From Cristatella mucedo (taxonomy: Eukaryota > Bryozoa > Phylactolaemata > Cristatellidae): a DNA stretch of 64,000 nt. The translations under genes were made by a program, and so were the position numbers. The notes under the pieces are model-generated. The model had not been told where the DNA came from. It saw only the letters and a list, made by a program, of their open reading frames with translations, and did not search any database. The stretch spans positions 1,367,501 through 1,431,500 of the forward strand of contig WPIO01000023.1 of the NCBI GenBank assembly GCA_009760855.2, written 5' to 3'. Shown here piece by piece: positions 1-12,900 of this stretch (its first letter is position 1; each line of letters begins with the position of its first letter).

Positions 1-559
1 AGTGCAACTGAATCAGTTGTTGATGAGTTCACGAGTTATCTTCTTACTTGAATGCTAATTCCTGCAGTGTGCAGTCGCTATTGCACTTGTATCACTAGCA
101 AATCAATTGTGTACACTCAAACGCAAAAATATTTGACGATCTAGATTTGCTGTGTTAGCAGTTTTTCTTAGGCCCTCCCCCCCCCCGACTGACCCGGAGC
201 CGGAATGTAGGTTCTGTCTGCCAATTGTATTGTATGGTACTTAAGCAAGAATTGGAACGATGATGATGGAAGTTTTGACAATATGCTTAACACGAGCCAC
301 AATCAATCTTTTAAATTCCTTTATAAATGGCAGGTTTGGGCCAGAGTAGGACATCTAGAAACGACCCTTCATGAGTGTATGCCAAAACACCAAGGCTGAG
401 CACGACTCGGAATAATACAGCAAGCACACCGAGCCCTATTTATTCACTGGCAAAGCCGGCCAGCCATGCCGAAGGTCGCCGAATCGGCAAGCTTAGTGAG
501 GGGTAGAATCTTGGCATTGTACAATGCTGAACACTAGTGCGTTCAAATTGCTACAGCTC
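1..559. other. Intergenic DNA, no gene seen
   Basis: No exon with family similarity or paired splice sites was found here. A short C homopolymer lies near 176-187. The last part, from about 490, may hold decayed N-terminal helix-turn-helix codons of the Tc1-like element that follows, but similarity there is too weak to annotate. Confidence 0.4.
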
Positions 560-1290
560 TATCAATACCAAAGAGTACGGTTGCATACAACGTGAGGAAG
601 GTAGCAAAGACTGGAAGCCTTGAAAATGCCTCTCGGTCGGGCTGGCACTGCCCTACCACTGGGCGAAAAACACCATCCTGAAGATGGAGGCGCTAGAGGA
701 CCCTTTTGTTTCCGAACCAGCTCATGCTCAAAGTTTACAAGCATCTTCTGGGAAACGAGTTGGCAGCAATACCGTCAGAGGGCGATTAGATGACTGGTCT
801 GCATTCTTGAGTCGCAAAGAGGAAACCACTTCTCCACAAAGAATATGATAAGCCTTTTTGAGTTGGCTAAGGCTCAAGTCTACTGGACTGCTGAAGATTG
901 GGGCAGAGTTATATGAAGGGATTCAAAGTAAATTCGTGCTCTTTTGGAATTTCAAGGGAAGGCTTTGCGTCGGCGACCCAGCGAAAACTTGTCACCCAAA
1001 CGCCTGCAGCCAATAGTCAAATTCGAGGGAGCGTGGAAGAGTTCGGTTATCCTCTTATGACGATGGATGGTTGGTGGTGGATGGCTATCCTCTTATAGAG
1101 TGACCGAATCAATCTCCAGACCTTAACCCAATTGAGCATTTGTGGAATGAGATCGAGGTGTGGCATCATTCACTGATAACGTTTTTGAACACATGATAAT
1201 GGTCGATTATTGTTGCAAGTGGTTGATCAGCTCCCTGCCTGGGCGAATCCGATAGGTCGTTGCAAATTAGGGAGGTGCAACGTCATATTC
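560..1290 (+). pseudogene. Tc1/mariner-family transposase relic
   Basis: Fragments of a Tc1-like DDE transposase can be read in order but in shifting frames. First comes a DNA-binding segment near 556-680 resembling KSTVAYNVRKVAKTGSLE followed by a basic RSG stretch. Next is a segment near 840-910 reading ELAKAQVYWTAEDWGRVI. Last is the hallmark SPDLNPIEHLWNEIE near 1110-1160. This order matches the family. Several stop codons and frame changes separate the blocks, so the copy is dead. No terminal inverted repeats were located. The identification rests on the SPDLNPIEHLW signature, which is highly specific. Confidence 0.8.
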
Positions 1291-1737
1291 ACTTAATAAA
1301 TTAAGCGAGCTATATGATAATTTCAGGAGCATGTTACGTTTTTCTTATTGCATCCAGTGCATATTTATGGTGACACGAAAGTTTTATATTGACTCAAAAT
1401 GCAGGCTAGGAGGCAGCCTTCGTAGCTGCTTTGCCGGCCATTCGAGTACTTTTGCGTTTGAGTTTATGTGCTATTTAGTACTGCTCACCAGATTGCTCTG
1501 GATGTGTATGCGTCATAGCCCTGCAAAACGTCCGAAGTGATTTAAGTTGTCAGTGCTTACTAGCTGGACCTGCATTCGAGCTGTATCGTTTTTCTCAGGC
1601 GTTCACATTACTAAGTTGGTTGATCAACTAATGCGATCCCATGTATTCTGATGGGTCAGCACGTTTATATTTCTAAATGGCATGCCACTCATCCAACCTA
1701 ACCACGATAATACTAGTAAGACTAATGATAATAATAT

Positions 1738-1800
1738 GAATAATAACATTTATATTAAGCCAAGAGAGCTTAATCTTTTTCTGGGCACTTGACATGAGCT
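1738..1800 (-). repeat. CR1-like LINE 3' tail fragment
   Basis: Antisense copy of the short LINE end: an ATT-rich stretch next to a block related to the consensus aagtgcctagaaagagatt. Only the last 60 bp or so remains, as expected for strong 5' truncation. Confidence 0.6.
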
Positions 1801-2089
1801 GGAAAGGAAAGTGGGCAGTCCTGGGTTCTCGGGCATTGAAACAATCGAGGTCTCCCTGCCTGCTGACCATTAAGCTAACTTTCTCCGTGCAAGATTTTTC
1901 TTTGAAGACTTGTGCTCTTGAATCAGCCATGTTTTTTTCATGCACCACGTGCTCTTGTTTTCTCTAGCAGTTACTGTTCTATTAGTTCGGTGGAAATTGT
2001 TGTGGAAAATTGCCTCCGAGGATTTATAAAAAGAATTGGATTATTTTGAATACTCATTTTGTGCTAGTGCACGAGTTTTATAAAGAAGC

Positions 2090-2155
2090 TAATAATAATA
2101 ATACAAGTGCCCTCAGAGAACTCAATCTCTTTCTAGGCACTTTACATTTGCTGAA
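2090..2155 (-). repeat. CR1-like LINE 3' tail fragment
   Basis: Antisense copy of the LINE end. An (AAT)n run is followed by a block reading gccctcagagaactcaatc and then tctttctaggcactttacat. It is one of the best preserved short copies and helps define the family consensus. Confidence 0.75.
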
Positions 2156-3043
2156 TGGCCAAGCTTTTGAGGCGGCTCTTAATTCGATTGCTGAACCTAT
2201 GGCTGCTGATGCTTCTATGGCAGCGGTTCTTAACCTGTGGGTCGCGACCGCTTTGGGGATCGAACGACACTTTCATTTCCACATTTTGCACACAATAATT
2301 TTATCGATGGGGGTTGCCACAACATGAGGAATTGTATTAAAGGGTCGCAGCATTAAGAAGGTTGAGAACCACTGTTCTATGGCAAGGTGCCTTGAAATTG
2401 GCTATCGCCAATTCAGTTCTTTTGGGTTTGCTCTTTGATAAATTTGTTTTATTAAAACATCTATTTAGAAGACCATTTGCATTTACAGCAATCACTTTTT
2501 CTGAATTTTTAGAATCAGGAGCTAATTATTTCAATGGCTGGCTAATTATCTACCTCCTTGCTGCCACTTAGCTAGGCCTAATTGTAAAGCTGTTACCGGG
2601 CTCAAAACACTACTACCCCTGTGCAACTAGTCTCGAACATAGCCACTGTGTCGATTTTGAAATCTAAACAAGAGTGGGCCATAAATCTTCATTAATGAAG
2701 GCACGTTTCACTGCTGAGTCTCGGCTGATATACCTAATGTGGCTTCTTGGTTATCTGTGATACTTAGTTCACCGTGGCTGCCACTGCTCGAATACATTAG
2801 AGATCCGATTCGGTTATCGATTTCATTATACAGACTAGGCTCGGCTACTACATGCCTTGTTACTGCTTTACTTTGGCAAATGTTTGCCGGTGTGGTGTAT
2901 ACTGACCGCTACTGCTTAGTTACAATGGCTATTCTTATTTAGGTGCAACATTGTCAGTGAGCTGCTTGCATCTTGAATGCACCGCTTACAGCTTACTCGG
3001 GTGTCGTACTGCCGAGTATTTAGCACATGATTTATGGAGCTAT

Positions 3044-3349
3044 CAGTCGGTGTATGCATTACGGCAAGATGCACCTCATTTTAGTTACATTACGAGATCT
3101 TCCCTTTTTCAGTCTGTTAAAGTTATTATGTAATCACAATCTGTAAGCAGAGAGATAGCCGAAAGATCAAACTACATATTTCTCCTCGTTCTGATGCAGT
3201 CGGTGTATGCATTACGGCAAGATGCACCTCATTTTAGTTACATTACGAGATCTTCCCTTTTTCAGTCTGTTAAAGTTATTATGTAATCACAATCTGTAAG
3301 CAGAGAGATAGCCGAAAGATCAAACTACATATTTCTCCTCGTTCTGGTG
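3044..3349. repeat. 153-bp near-perfect tandem duplication
   Basis: Two adjacent 153-bp units (3044-3196 and 3197-3349), each starting cagtcggtgtatgcattacg, appear identical over their length; the base after ctg at the right edges differs (ctgatgcag against ctggtgcag). Such identity in otherwise decayed intergenic DNA means the duplication is recent or is an assembly artefact. No coding or known element signature is inside. Confidence 0.9.
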
Positions 3350-3469
3350 CAGCAGGGTCTAATTTCGCGGCTATGATATGGGAGAATGGCTGCAACCTAT
3401 GTACCGATTGGTACCTATTGACGTGCTAGTGGTGACCTGAATTTTGTCAGGCTGCTAATGCTATCATTA

Positions 3470-3648
3470 AAAAAAATCCTAGCTGATTAAACAGCCTTTT
3501 TTGTATAGCGACAGAAGAGCTTTTACGGCTATCACCACCGCTTGCAGTGGCGATAAAGAATCGCCCACCGCAGGAATCGAACCCACGACCTCGGGACCGA
3601 GGTCGTGAAAGCAACCACCTTACCTAGTGTGCCATCACGGCTCAGGCC
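3470..3648 (-). mobile_element. tRNA-derived SINE (SINE-1), antisense
   Basis: On the minus strand the element opens with a tRNA-like head beginning gagccgtgatggcacactag. This has an A-box-like segment, then a B box (gggttcgattcctgc), then a body ending near ctgtttaatcagctagga and an A-rich end. Two further copies lie at 14896-15095 and 34217-34391. The B box and shared layout show a Pol III-type SINE rather than a working tRNA gene. The region between the boxes forms an inverted repeat (cacgacctcgg with ccgaggtcgtg). Confidence 0.85.
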
Positions 3649-3935
3649 AGTTTGTTTTTATGTTGTTTCTCTTTGTAATATGAGCATACACAATCACATC
3701 ATTGGAATATGTACACAAACAATTGCCTCGTCTCATTGAGCGTGGAAGATGTATTTCGATGAATAGAGTAAGCAGTTGCATTTGCTTGCACCGTGTCTGT
3801 AAATGCTGCTGTTGCCTAGGTTTTCCTGTTTGGCTTGTTTCGTGCTCCGGATGCTATTCAACTTTGATACTGACCTCGTGTCGATTCAGTGCGTCCCCAT
3901 GTCGATTCAGTGAGCACTATTACTTACCTTCACAG

Positions 3936-6900
3936 CCGTGAAAAAGAACTCGTAAAGAGTCTGGAAACACCCGAGGAAAAGAGAGCCAGACGCCTCGCTA
4001 AGAAGGTAACTTTGTGCTGAAATGCACTTCAGTCCGGTGCCGTGTCATGTCAGCCTGGCCACCCATTGAAAGTGAAGATTCGGCAGATGTAAAGTGCCTA
4101 GAGAGAGATTGAGTTCTCTGAGGGCACTATATCAAATGCATTATTATTATAATTATTGTTATCGTTTTTTTGTGGTAAACACTTTTTGTTTTAGGAAGCA
4201 AAGGAGCGTAAAAGGAAAATGAAAATGGGCTGGGATAATGAAACCTTGGTGAGTACCCGTTACCCACTGTGTGCAGTGTACCGATTGGTTGCTCGATTGG
4301 AGTTTTGCCGGAGTCACGTACCGGCAAGAGTGAACGCTGCACAGCCCTGTTGCTCAATTCTTAGTGGCCCAGTACTTGTATGCTCGAGTGTCTTCCATCG
4401 AGTACAGGTGTGGGGGCCGAATTACCGATATAAATTTTGAACGAGTCCCCCCCCAGCCATGTGTGCACGGCAACTGCCGTCTGTTATTGCTGCTGTTCTG
4501 CTGCAGGGGTATACAAATGATGACAATCCATTCGGAGACGAGGCACTGCTGGAGACTTTCGTTTGGGAGAGGAAGCTGCAGAAGGAGGGTCGCACAGTGG
4601 AAAAAGACGAAGTCTTGAAGATGCAAAAGGAGAAAATGGAAGAGAACCGGGTGAGGCCGCCGGTCTCGCAGAGTGATATGCGTGCGGTTAATAATAATAT
4701 TATTATTATTATTATTAATGATAATAGTAATACATTTAATATAGCGCCCTCAGAGAACCCAATCTCTTTCTAGGTGCTTTATCCTGTGCTTGTGCACGGC
4801 CTTCTTGGCCGTCCATGTCCTAATGCCTTTGCAGTGCAAAGCGTTTGTCGGCAGGCTACCGCTTGTTTGTGCATGCACTTTCACGAGTGCACTGCTCTGA
4901 CGTTCTAATCTGTGCACTGAGAGTGGGCCGTTGCTCATTTTTTTCATATTTTTTTTATAGCGAGAGCTGGAAAAGGTCAAGCGGCGGCGTATAGAGAGGG
5001 AGCGAGAGCGGGAGGAGCGCGAGCGAGAGCGGGAGATGGAGCAGCGCGATAAGGAGAGTGAATACTACAATGCTTGGGAAAAGCAGGAGGACACGGTGAG
5101 TTTGGCAAAGCGAGCACGCAGCAGTGGCAGCCACTTATGTACGTACGTTGGTTTGCCTTTGGAGTTTTAGCTTTTACTGGTGATTGATTACACTTGAGCT
5201 GGCCCTTTGGTTTTGCTTCTTCTTGAGGTAGCTAGATTTGATCATTTTGTCTTAGCTAGTGAGCGTTTTCCTGCCATTTGTTGCTGGGCATTGCTTCAAA
5301 CTTGCTTTCTGTCTACTACCCCCCCCCCGACCCAGTCCTTGGCATCCAGCGAATTAAAAAACTTTTGCTGAAATGCATCACCTGTTAGTTAGTTCGTCGA
5401 GCTTTGTTGGCTGTCTGGTGGAATTTCACGCGCTGCTTGATGGGAAACCACCGAAGGTTGGTGAGAGGCGGTTTAATGTGGCAGTTCAAGTTCGGAAGTT
5501 CACGACAGGCAAGCCTAGCTACCGAAGTTTATATCAACTGCATGCATCTTAGTGCACACGCAGAAAACCTGCAAGTAGTGATTTACAGAAGTCTAGAAGG
5601 GATTTCAATTAATGTATTATAAATATTGTAATGCAGACCGTTGGATTTTGTGTTTCTCGATGGTCACCAGCAATAGTGACCCTTACTTGTTACATTGCTA
5701 TTTGTAGTTTCACCTCCAGCAGGCCAAAATGCGATCGAAAATTCGTATTGATGATGGTCGAGGTATGTGTGTGGCACTTGACATTCCTTGTTGAATTATG
5801 TTGGCTGTCCCTGATATTTGTATCACTGCAGCTTATTACGAAAGATATGCAGAGTAGACCCTTGCGTCACTTAAAAGACCTTGACTGTGACGTTGTCTCT
5901 TTTCAGCGAAGCCCATCGACCTGTTAGCCAAGTACGTCAGTGCAGACGATAATGATATGTCAGTTGAAGTCCACGAGCCGTACACCTATCTAAACGTGAG
6001 CTATATTACTACCTACGACAAGATTTGTGGGTTACCTCGATGTCGTACCTGTAGTGTTAGGCAACTCTTCAGTATTCAACTGTACTGTGTGGATGACGAT
6101 GCCATCCAATGAGTTCACTGATCATCCGGATGTTCTTAATTTTGTTGTTCTCGTGGCCTGTTTTGGTAACATGCAGAGAGCAAGTATTCTCCATCAGGTG
6201 CCGTAAATTTAATATGGTCAATTAATGACGATATTGAGCAACAACCACTTGGTTGTAATTTCCTGATTCTTTGTTAAGTAATGTAATTGGCTTTATTGAC
6301 ATTTTTTAGGGTCTGACTATAGATGACTTGGAGGATCTTCTCGAGGATATTAAGGTGTATACAGAGCTTGAGCAAGGACGGAACCAGGACTACTGGCGAG
6401 ACATCACAACAGTGACTGAAGACGAATTAGGTCGGCTTCGTAAAATGGATCCAACCACCCAAGGTGTGTGATCGCACTATGCCTATAGTGTGGAGCCACT
6501 GTTTATCATATCACATATCTTATGCTATTGCTTTCACCGTCAGTGGGTGTGCTGCTGTGCCGTTGAGGAACAGTGATGGAGTGCTGTTCGATCCCACGAT
6601 TTTTCCAGAAGATTTAGTGTTGTCGTCTTACATCAGATAGGGAAATGCTAATTGGGTCGAATAATGTTTATTGAATTTATTCCCAAGGTGCAATTTATTC
6701 TCAGGGGTCGTTAATATCTTCACCAGTATATTTAGCATGAAAATGCATGCTTTGTGTATATGATGTATTCACCTTTGAAAGTCTAGACGCAGGGAGTTTT
6801 TGTAAGATTAGAACCCTGCTGGACCAAAGGTGCAGAGTATAGTGGTGACCACCTTCGGGCTCTGTATTTTCTAACTTGCTAAGACTGCATAGGGCCCCTT

Positions 6901-9900
6901 CTGAACAGGCTACTTAGCCTGCTGTGTTCATAAGTGCAAGTGGTCTCTGCTGCCTTAATAGTAAATGATTCGACAAGGTTTTACATTGAACCACAAGAGA
7001 ACCAAATCTTCTTTTAGGCACATTGCATATGCTGCAAAGGAAGCTCGACAGTTGGCGAGTCATAAAGAATTCGCAATTTCAGAACACTTAGGCACACAAA
7101 GGACAATTCACTCATACGGAGCAAAGGCCGTGAGAACGGGTAGGTTTTTAGCTTCTTTTTGAGCGTCATCAAACCGGGAAATGACTGCTGTGAGGGAGCA
7201 GGGAGTCAGTCGGTTTGAGTTCCAGGCTTTGGGAGCATAGTAACTGTAACATAGTACGGTCTCCAAGGGATTTGAGGTTTGTTAGAGGCACAACCCAGCG
7301 ACATAAGCCTGTAGAGTAGGTGGTGTGGCAGGGTACTGGATTAGGAAGTAATTCAGATAGGTAAGCGAGCGCAACGGAATGGCAAGGGACCTAAGGGCGA
7401 GTGACTGGATACTAAGAATCGATAGGCTGCATAATGGGCAGCCAGTTCAGACTGGTGAGAAGCAGTGTAATGTGGCAGTTCGCTGTTTACACCCGCCGAG
7501 CCGAGTTTTGCATCAACTGCGAACGTCTTTTTGCACAGGCAGGAAGATCTGCAATTAGTGAGTTGCACAAGCCCAGTCAATATTTAATGAATGGATGATG
7601 GACCAGCTCATTGGCCGTGGTATCTGTATCTTAACAAACCCGAACTTTTGCAATGCTACATAGGTAAAACTGAGAAAACTTAACCGTGGAGTGATGTAGT
7701 CTTCTAGGGAAGTCATTTTGAAAGTGGAGACTTGATTCCATGCATTACAGGAGATATGCTGGCCGAGCCAATTTGAAGGTTTAGGCTTTCCAATTTCTGA
7801 ATAACACTGGGTTTGCCCAAAGTTTGTAGCTTCGTTTCATTTGATTCATTCAATTTGAAAAAAGTATGATGCCATCCAAATGCGAATGTCTGCAGTACCT
7901 GTGCACTATTCAGTGCACGTTACTAGCCATTGGTCTTACTAACCGATGGCCATGAATGTCTTGATGTGTGCATGTCTTGCATGTGATGCTTGCTTGATAC
8001 TATGCATGTCACTAACCCTGAGGTACTGATTTCCTTGCTGCGAGTTGTAAAGCACCTGGACAGAGATTAAGTTCTCTTAGGGCGCTAAAAAATGCCGTAT
8101 TATTACAATTGGTATTATTGCATCCTACAAGTAAACTGACAGTTTGAGATGCTGGAAGACAGGGAAGGATCAAATCACTAGTTAGGCTGTTTGTTACCTT
8201 CATAAAAATAAAATCCTAGATCCTACTTGGCGATTAGGCCATCGGCGAGAGGGAGGGCATACATTGTGAAAAGGAGACATGAAATAGATTTGTTCGGCAA
8301 GGCTTGTTTTAAAGTCTCTCCGGATGACCGTTGATATATACTCCTGAGTTCTCTGGGTGAGACTTACCTTGTCAGTGAGCACTTGGCGCTTTCTGTCCTG
8401 GGCGTAGGGCTGTACCCTCTTCTTAGGATAGGTATTTTTGGCTGAACTGGCATCAGAAAAAAAATTGCTGTTGACATTTTGTGGTGAATTTCTCCAAAAT
8501 ATAGCTAGCTTCCTGCACCTGCCAGGGGCCTGGTGCCCACCTGTTCGACACCACCTCGGCATTGAGACATATCAGGTGCCCATTCGTGTGTTATGCTTGC
8601 GTATGTCTGTGTGGGTTTGCATGTACTTAAGATCAGAAGGCACACTCTTATTTGTGTTTGTTTGTGGCTGAACGGACTGAGGGATTTGTGTAGCCTTCTT
8701 TTGCCTCTTGGATTTATCAAAGCACCCTTTGAAAGAAAAGCGGCGATATTTCTTGAAAGCTAAGCACTCAAATCAGCAACCTCTGACACCGGTCGAGTGC
8801 TGCGTCACTGCTTTCTTGTCCCAGAGTGCGAGAGCTGCTCGCTAGACGAGTGCCCTTGAAAGCTGCCAGAGCAGATCTGGTGCGTCGGGATGACGCTTTC
8901 ATTTTTTCGTTTTTTTTTCGTTTGTGTGTGTACGGATAGCGTGACTGTTCGCTCCTCTGTGCTGTAGAACTGTACGTTCGCGATCGCCGGGAAGGCATCC
9001 ACCACGCGGTGAACAGCGAGGTGGCTGGCGTGTTCAAGGGCAAGTCTCTCGCCCAGCTGCAGCTGCTCGGCGAGCAGATCCGAAAGAAGCTGCGCTCTGC
9101 CGCCACCGGTGACGACGGAGGCGGCGGCGCCGTCGACGTGGGCTACTGGGAGTCGCTGCTGCAGCAGCTGGCCGCTCACATGGCTCGCACACGCTTGCGC
9201 GAGCGGCACCAGGACCTGCTCAAGCAAAAGCTGGCGCGCCTAAAGCAGGAGGTACCGCACCACTGGCTTTATCGGCGCGGCGACGGCTGGGTGCGCCTGC
9301 CTGCCTTGCCCTGCCCTGCCCTTGCCCTGTGGACGGAGTAGTGGCGGTCGACGTGTGCGAGGGCACTCCCACCATGCGCTCGCCTTTGTTTCCGGTAGTC
9401 ATTTTTGTCGAGCGAGCAAGCAAGCTGCGATCTTGGTTACATCTCGTTCCTCGTTTTGCCTTCGTAGCAAGGCATCGATGCCGACGTGGATGATGGCCGG
9501 CAAGATGCACCCGGACCGACGGCTGTGGCTTCGGCAGTGTTTGCTCGTCCTGCCGTGCCCGACCGCCCGCCTGTGGCAGTCAAGGTGGAGCCGCCGGCTC
9601 CTGAGCCACGACCTGCCGGTGCTGCTGCCGGTGCTGCAGTAGCAGCAGCTGCAGCACCGGCAGCCGACGATGCACCAACCGATGCTGATCTGGGTGTTGT
9701 CGGTGGATCCGAGGATGCTGGTCCTGCTGCTGCTGAAGACGAATTCGATCCTTACGATGTGGCCAAGTACAGTCCACGTTTGTTGAATGCCAGTGAGTTG
9801 GAGGAAGGTATACTCGTGTACAATGCTGAGGAGGACGTCCAGAGGCTCGACTATTTGAGAAGACAAATGAAAACCACAGGGAGAGCTCAGGTGATTAGTT

Positions 9901-12900
9901 AAAGAAGCTTGAAACACACCAATATATTACAGCATTTGGTGGGTCGTTGTGATTTGTTATTCGTGTGCTCCTTTTGCACGTACCTGCTTGCACTATGCCT
10001 GCTGCTTGAGGTTGTTGCCATCAATCATTCAGTAATGCTTTTCACACAGGATCTGTGAAGTGCCTAGAAAGAGATTCAGTTGTCTGAGGGTGCTATACAA
10101 ATGTATAATTATTATTATTAAGCTTCTGTGCAGCCATGGAAATGCTGCCTAGAATGCCAGAGACCATAAAGTTAGATATGTTGTGGCGCTCGTCAAGAGC
10201 GCCGGTGGTGGCACGAGCATGTCTTGTATTCTGCTGTCTCTAGATCGGATTGCCGTAGCCGCTCCCTATATGCCTGATTATGATCGATTGCGTGTGCTGA
10301 CATTTTACTCTCGAAACTTAGGCTGGGTGGAAGATACAAAGCTCGTTTGGGCTTCTATCTAGTTGCCAAGTCACGTGGCCATGCTTCCCGATCTGCCCAG
10401 AAGTCTTTAGGCTGCTAGAAAAGTTCTAGTTATGATTTTGTTGTCAGTGTGTTCTTCCAAAATCGACCTCCTGAAACCGAGCTTTAAGTGTAGAATATTC
10501 TGGCGTTTTTCATCCTCTGGTGTATTTTTGGATAGCATTTGCTAAAAATTTCATCACGTGGATGCTCTTAGCTTGGAAGTTCAAATGGCTTATAGTTTAA
10601 ATAAATAAATGGTCGATGGTTGTGTGGGAGGCTTCGGTTTTGGTCTCTTGGTGCCTTTGTGTCTATACAGCTTCAGTAATATCTGCTTGTTCATTTTTAA
10701 TATTCATAACAGCTGTTTGGAACAAATGTTCTGTATTAGTTGTCTGCATTATAATCAAAAATCACGTGGTTGCCTTTTGCATCTCCACACAGCTACCTAC
10801 TCTGTCGGTGCCAATTCGTGTGAGCCATACTCCATCCTGGTGAACCTGTTGCTCTTTTGACCCATTGTCCTCGAGTGTACGTGTTGTGATTATACTCAGT
10901 CTTCCCTGTGACAGAAGTTATAATCGATTACAGAGTCATGAGGCATCCAGCCAATAAAGGTCCAGCAGTTCAACTGGTAATGGGGACGAAGAAGTTTAGC
11001 TCATATCGGCCCACGACCTATTCCTCATGTTTATATAGTCCCCTCCATTTTGAAGAGTGATCGGCAACATCCTTAGGAGGGCTGTGTTCGACTCATAAGA
11101 TCGACATGGCGAAGGTCTTTCCTTTTAAGCAGTTTCATGCCCATTGGTTAAATGAATAGTCATCGTACCGCCCGTAGCAGCCCAGTAGAGTGCACCATTG
11201 GTGTATTCCTTATATTGGTCTTTTTTGGCAGCAATTTGACATGTTTTTAAGTGGAACACATATGGTTAAGAAGTAGCCTTTTTGTCACGAGCTGTTTTAA
11301 CAGCACCTAGGCAGCCCCTTTGATTACGGTGCTATATGAAGCTGTTTCTCTTTTTTTGTCACTGTCGAATTGTCGTTGCCTTGTAGACTGATACTGATGG
11401 TGAGTATATCAAAAAAGCACGCGAAGGCATGTCATCTGACGAGGCTCAATTCAGCGTTCAGGTGCCCATAGAGCGGCAAGCATTCATGTGGTCCGACAAG
11501 TATAGGCCAAGGAAGCCGAGATTCTTCAACCGCGTGCACACGGTGCGTGGGGTCGCGCAGGCCTTTCTCTGCATCGCCGGCTTTGGTGGCCAATCATTGT
11601 ACCGAAAAGTGGCTTGCAGCTGCCAATAAAGTATACCATGATTTTCTGTAGGGCTTCGAATGGAACAAATACAACCAGACTCATTATGACATGGACAATC
11701 CTCCTCCGAAGATTGTGCAGGGCTACAAATTTAATGTAAGTACCGGCTCTAAGGCCGCTTGGCATCGTTGCTGCTCTCAGCCATGCGAAACTTGACTTTT
11801 ACACTGGAAGTTAATATAGCACGGGAAGTTTTACCTTTTGGTGTAGTAGTGGCTTTAATGTTTGGCCCTATACGTCTTTTGACAGCCAGGGTTACGATAC
11901 CTAGGTTCGGGATGCAAAGCAAAGGAGTCTTGGTAAATCAACTCGGCGATAACTATGCATGATACAGATATCGAAAACTCCTCACAAGATGCGGGACTCT
12001 TGCAAAATCTCTCCAAAATCTTAAAAACAATTCCGCTATGATTCGTCATATCACGAATTTCAAGTTTGTTGAAGGTAATGTATAGCATAACTTACTCTTG
12101 GAAAGGCCAGACAATTTATTGGACTAGCATTCGAAGCCAAACTCCATGCACATCCGAATTTTAGTTTGGAGTAGAAATAACTTAAATAAGTAATTTACAC
12201 CGCAAGAAGGTCGAGTATTGGAAAAATAATACTAGTCGCTAGGTAAGGATCATTGAGCATGTAACTCGACGTGCGTCATTCCGGCAAGCTTGGAGTCGGC
12301 TCAAATGATGTTCATGCAAATGCTAATGCATTTTTGTAATTTCACGACCATATCATATCTATTTGATGGCTAGCGATATCAGGCCAGAGAGTAGTAGCTC
12401 GAGTCTCTTATAGCAGCAGTGGTTGGGTGTTAAAAATATAGCATATTTCATGCAGAGCATGACGGTGATGCCGACGTGCTCCATGGGCTTGTGTGCGAAA
12501 AAGAATCATCTTCGAAGCAGAGTTAGCACTCATCTCCATCAGATTTTAGCAGCTGCTGTAACTACCATGGTTCGGTGTCATGTGTCGAAGATTTGCACCT
12601 CCTACGCTGGAAACTCTCGAAATGCAGTACACATACGCAACCATACCTGAGCCCGAGTCCTTCTTAATTGTACAATATTTCCCATGATTGTACTGTATTT
12701 CCATTGCATAGCAACTTTCATGTATACAACAGTTAAAAGGTAGTTTGATATGACCAAAGATCGGTGACTCGATCGGGAATTGGAGACAGCAGGCCATCTC
12801 CTGGTCTGGTCTCCTATGTGCCTTGTCGATTCCAGTTTCTGGTATTGGGTTTTTCAAATGGGTTCAACTTTTTCAGCAGTATGTTACTAGTGTCTTTTTT

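Noticed and set aside
9399-9917. A 172-codon minus-strand frame opposite CACTIN exon 9
   Set aside because: Antisense shadow of a GC-rich coding exon; no similarity and no splice support.
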